From Methanomassiliicoccus sp. UBA6 (GTDB lineage: Archaea > Thermoplasmatota > Thermoplasmata > Methanomassiliicoccales > Methanomassiliicoccaceae): a stretch of 8,388 nucleotides of DNA. The position numbers were made by a program, and so were the translations under genes. The stretch is taken from the NCBI GenBank assembly GCA_002508545.1, contig DAVH01000040.1, positions 59,494 through 67,881 on the forward strand, in the 5' to 3' direction. Position 1 is the stretch's first letter. The number at the start of each line of letters is the position of its first letter. This document shows positions 5,655 to 8,388 of this stretch, one piece after another. The notes under the pieces were generated by a model, which did not search any database, was not told where the DNA came from, and was given only the letters and a program-made list of their open reading frames with translations.

Positions 5655-8388
5655 TTACCTCTTCCTCCCTCTCCAGCGCCCCACCGCCTCGCTCGAGGCG
5701 ACGATCGCCACCATGCCGAATATGGGCAGGAGGATGGTCAGGTCGATCTGTCCGGTGGTGACGTTGATCACCGAATCGCCCTTTGCGGCCACCGAGCTGA
5801 TGGGGTTCTCGGAGAACCTCCAGGTCCCGGAGATCATATTGTTGTTGGTGTACTCCCACAGGGACGGCCCGCTGCCCGGGGTCCGGCCTACCTGGGCGCC
5901 GACCACGAGGACGATGTCCAGGTCCTGGTCCCCGTCGAGGTCCCCGAGGTCCACGCCGTGGATCTCGTAGGCCCCGGAGGCCGGGCACAGGATGGCCAGC
6001 TTGGAGGTGTCCAGCGACTGCGCGGAGAAGACGCCGTAGGACGACTGCTGCACGATGTACAGCTTGCCGCTGGAGGCGGTGTTGCCGCCCAGGCCGACCA
6101 CGATGTCGTTCGGCTCGTTGGCCACGTTCGACCCGAGGTACTTCTTCATGTCGCCGATGGCTATCGCCGAGATGTAGCTGCCTGGCGACTTCCAAACAAA
6201 GGAGGGCGCTCCTTTCCACTCCACCGTGGGCGAGTTGTGGCTCACGATGAGCTGGTCCAGGGTGAGGGTGTCCTTCACGGTGTCGGTGACCGACCGGTCG
6301 AGGTCGATGAACCGGATGTAGTAGAACGCGTTGGAGGTGTGGGTCAGATCGTAGCTCAGCGTCACGTCGGTCATAGAGGTGATCTGGCCGAGGTTGAACC
6401 AGGTCTCGTTGTCCACCGAGTACTGGATCTGGAAGCCCTCCGACCCGCTGACCCGGCCGACCACGGTGAGCAGCTGGTAGGCGGCCGGGGCGTTAGGGAC
6501 CTGATAGGTCCACCCGAGCGCCCTGGTCTTGATGAAGGTGACCTCCGCCCACACGTGGTCGAAGTGCACCGTCGACGAGCCGACCGGGTTCACGAACCTG
6601 ACCATCAGCCCGGAGGTGATGCTGGAGTACGAATCGCCACCCACCCCGGTCAGGTCGAAGTATGCCGTCGTCTCTGTAGTATGGGCGGCCTTGGGCTGAA
6701 TGGTGGTGCTCGTCCAGGTGCTTCCGCCGTTGAGCGAGTACTCGATGTAGCCGGTACCGGTGTAGGAGGGATCGACGTAGTACTGCACCACCAGCCTGGT
6801 GCTCTTGATCGGCGTGGTCAGGTTCTCGAACGGCAGCGAGAAGGCATTGAGGGCCATGGTCGTCCCCGGCCCGACGTGGTAATAGACGCCGTTATCCGAT
6901 TGTATGTCAGCTGTTGGAGAGGGCGTGGTATCCAGCAGCATGTACTTTACGCCAGTGGCGTTGTACGGCTCATACAGCACATCCACCTCGGTAAGGGTCT
7001 CCCGCTGGTTGTTCACGGTCAGCAGGTTGGCCATCGAGCCGGTGGTGGTGGCCCGGTAGACCGGGCTGACCGCGAACTCCTTGGTCGGCGCGTGCATAGG
7101 CACCGAGGACAGGGCCGGCTGAGTGTAGAAGATGTACACCGAGTAATCATTGGACCGGGTTCCGGTGCGCACGATGTCCGGGTATCCGTCCCCGTTCATG
7201 TCGGCGACCTTCACCTTGGGCATGATCTGCTTGTGGTCCCACGGCAGGTTTCCGTTGATCGAGGTCAGGGCCCTTATGGACTCGGAGGTGCCGAACGCTT
7301 TGTCCTTATTGCCGGCATACTTGATCCACATGTTCAGCCAGACCTTGGTGCTGCCGTCCTCGTAGACCGCCACGACGTCATCATAGCCGTCCAGGTTGAA
7401 GTCGCCCACGGCGAGGTCCGCAGCGGCGGGGTTATAGTTGCCGTTGGCTTGGTACTCGGCGTTCGACGCCGTCTTCCAGTCCAGGGTACTGTAGAGCGTG
7501 GTCATCGCCCAGTTGTCGCTGCCGTCGTTCCAGAACACGTACACTCCGCGATTGAAGAACATGCCCCAGGAGTTCTCATAGTCCGCGTCACTGGAGCTGG
7601 AAGCGGTGGTGTAGACGACCACGTGAATGAAGCTGGCCACCACGTCGGCGTCGTTGTCGTTGTCGAAGTCGGCGACCGCCAGCGCGGTACACATCTCGTT
7701 GACCGTGTAGTAGCCGTTGTAGAAGTCGCCCGACCGGGAGGACCATACCGAAGCATCCTCGTTGACGTTGCCCCTGCTAGAGCTGTACGCCGTCTGCGTG
7801 CCGCTGTAAGCGTCGAACGGGTAGGAGATCGGCCGGGCGCTCGACCAGGCCGAGCCGTCGCTCTTGGAGTTCTCATACCAGAACAGGTTGGACAGCGAGG
7901 TGTCCTGGGCCCCTACCACCAGGTCATTGCGGCCGTCCCCGGTGAGGTCCTGCAGGTACAGGCCCAGGGGACCCTTGCTGGGATTGGCGTCGATGACCTG
8001 CTTGTTCCACTGGTCACCGCCCTTGAACCATGCAATAGAGCTATATTGCCAAGTTGCACCGGAGGAGCTCCAGGTGAACTCGCCGGAGCCGATGGCCGCG
8101 GCGACATCGGCGGTGGTGAGCGGTGCGGTCACCGAGAACTGGCAGCTCAGCTGGCTGTAGGTCTCACCAGTGGTCCCGCCGGTGCCGGTATCGAAGAAGG
8201 TGGTGATCTTGAGGGTGTAGGAGTTGGTCTTGGGGATCCACCAGCCCTGGTTGGCGTCCTTGAGGGTGATCTTCAAGGTGTACACGCCGTTGTTGGTGTT
8301 CTCGCCGTATCGGGTTATGGTGACCCCGTTGGTCTTGTAGAGCGAGGACAGCGGGGCGCTGTACGCCGGCTCCTGCCCCACGGCGGGC
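5655..8388 (-). CDS. FG-GAP/VCBS-repeat cell-surface protein with C-terminal membrane anchor (5' end outside window)
   Basis: The minus-strand frame is open from the right edge to TAA at 5657-5655. Residues are numbered here from an internal GTG at 8381, for reference only. Calcium-binding-type loops of FG-GAP/VCBS repeats occur at DLTGDGRND (145-153), DFDNDNDAD (238-246), DFNLDGYDD (327-335), DMNGDGYPD (394-402) and DLDGDQDLD (814-822), each followed by hydrophobic strands. A degenerate copy with an inserted loop lies at 744-759. Such repeats form a beta-propeller used for adhesion or ligand binding outside the cell. Between repeats four and five, residues about 430-720 look like two beta-sandwich modules (with YIEYSLNGGSTW and QIQYSVDNETWF). 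The C-terminus is a hydrophobic helix (about 881-897) followed by the basic tail GRWRGRKR, consistent with membrane anchoring and an external N-terminal part. Four N-glycosylation sequons are present. The signal peptide and promoter lie outside the window. The ligand is unknown. Confidence 0.92.
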   Translation of the reverse strand, partial: PAVGQEPAYSAPLSSLYKTNGVTITRYGENTNNGVYTLKITLKDANQGWWIPKTNSYTLKITTFFDTGTGGTTGETYSQLSCQFSVTAPLTTADVAAAIGSGEFTWSSSGATWQYSSIAWFKGGDQWNKQVIDANPSKGPLGLYLQDLTGDGRNDLVVGAQDTSLSNLFWYENSKSDGSAWSSARPISYPFDAYSGTQTAYSSSRGNVNEDASVWSSRSGDFYNGYYTVNEMCTALAVADFDNDNDADVVASFIHVVVYTTASSSSDADYENSWGMFFNRGVYVFWNDGSDNWAMTTLYSTLDWKTASNAEYQANGNYNPAAADLAVGDFNLDGYDDVVAVYEDGSTKVWLNMWIKYAGNKDKAFGTSESIRALTSINGNLPWDHKQIMPKVKVADMNGDGYPDIVRTGTRSNDYSVYIFYTQPALSSVPMHAPTKEFAVSPVYRATTTGSMANLLTVNNQRETLTEVDVLYEPYNATGVKYMLLDTTPSPTADIQSDNGVYYHVGPGTTMALNAFSLPFENLTTPIKSTRLVVQYYVDPSYTGTGYIEYSLNGGSTWTSTTIQPKAAHTTETTAYFDLTGVGGDSYSSITSGLMVRFVNPVGSSTVHFDHVWAEVTFIKTRALGWTYQVPNAPAAYQLLTVVGRVSGSEGFQIQYSVDNETWFNLGQITSMTDVTLSYDLTHTSNAFYYIRFIDLDRSVTDTVKDTLTLDQLIVSHNSPTVEWKGAPSFVWKSPGSYISAIAIGDMKKYLGSNVANEPNDIVVGLGGNTASSGKLYIVQQSSYGVFSAQSLDTSKLAILCPASGAYEIHGVDLGDLDGDQDLDIVLVVGAQVGRTPGSGPSLWEYTNNNMISGTWRFSENPISSVAAKGDSVINVTTGQIDLTILLPIFGMVAIVASSEAVGRWRGRKR
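5658..5669 (-). promoter_or_regulatory. Ribosome-binding region for the reductase gene
   Basis: Reading the minus strand, GGGAGG (5669-5664) is followed by AAGAGG and then TAATC, where TAA is the stop of the FG-GAP gene. The GGGAGG lies eight bases before ATC at 5655, a good spacing, but about 29 bases before the first canonical start, GTG 5634. This is the main evidence that initiation occurs near 5655. Confidence 0.5.

Noticed and set aside
5659..6219. An N-terminal extension of the reductase by about 187 codons
   Set aside because: The extra part is an Arg/Gly/His-rich shadow of the FG-GAP gene in another frame. The family normally begins just before the FAD motif.
7642..7675. A short tandem-like stretch of GTCGTT units
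   Set aside because: On the coding strand it simply encodes the Asp/Asn-rich loop DFDNDNDAD of an FG-GAP repeat.
1..8388. A mobile element, defence system, CRISPR array or phage region
   Set aside because: No transposase, integrase, nuclease cassette or direct-repeat array is visible. All genes fit chromosomal housekeeping or surface functions, with similar base composition throughout.

Overview
The window looks like ordinary chromosome from a high-GC archaeon. The evidence is a CDC48/VAT-type AAA ATPase, an archaeal-type Hsp20, a COG1395-type HTH regulator, a UbiA prenyltransferase and a geranylgeranyl-reductase-family flavoprotein, together with archaeal TATA boxes and a poly-T terminator. 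Gene content and style suggest Thermoplasmatota, possibly Methanomassiliicoccales, but that placement is inference. I see no rRNA, tRNA, CRISPR array, insertion sequence or phage gene.

Left part, plus strand (1-1061): the 3' end of a CDC48-type AAA ATPase is followed at once by a small heat-shock protein whose ribosome-binding site overlaps the ATPase stop codon. This is a protein quality-control operon closed by a T-rich terminator.

Second block (1089-2715): a TATA box centred about 26 nt before a GTG start implies a leaderless transcript. It encodes a COG1395-type regulator whose central HTH is flanked by two related alpha/beta domains. The regulator overlaps by 17 bp a small TraB-like protein that seems to have lost the usual metal-site residues.

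Third block (2719-4474): an 8-bp inverted repeat and a second leaderless-type TATA promoter precede a 559-residue membrane protein. Its C-terminal half is a UbiA-type prenyltransferase and its N-terminal half is an extra multi-helix membrane domain.

Right part, minus strand (8388 to 4471): the C-terminal 900 or so residues of a large FG-GAP-repeat surface protein with a C-terminal membrane anchor. Its stop codon abuts a geranylgeranyl-reductase-family gene. The expected overlapping start reads TAATC instead of TAATG. The reductase converges on the UbiA gene, and the two stop codons overlap within four bases.

Most likely roles: the left genes handle protein folding and unfolding; the UbiA-like and reductase genes act on prenyl lipids (membrane lipid, quinone or dolichol-type carrier); and the FG-GAP protein is displayed on the cell surface. 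The items most worth a second look are the extended UbiA with an altered second Asp motif, the reductase with an altered substrate motif and non-canonical start, the duplicated domains of the regulator, and its TraB-like partner.
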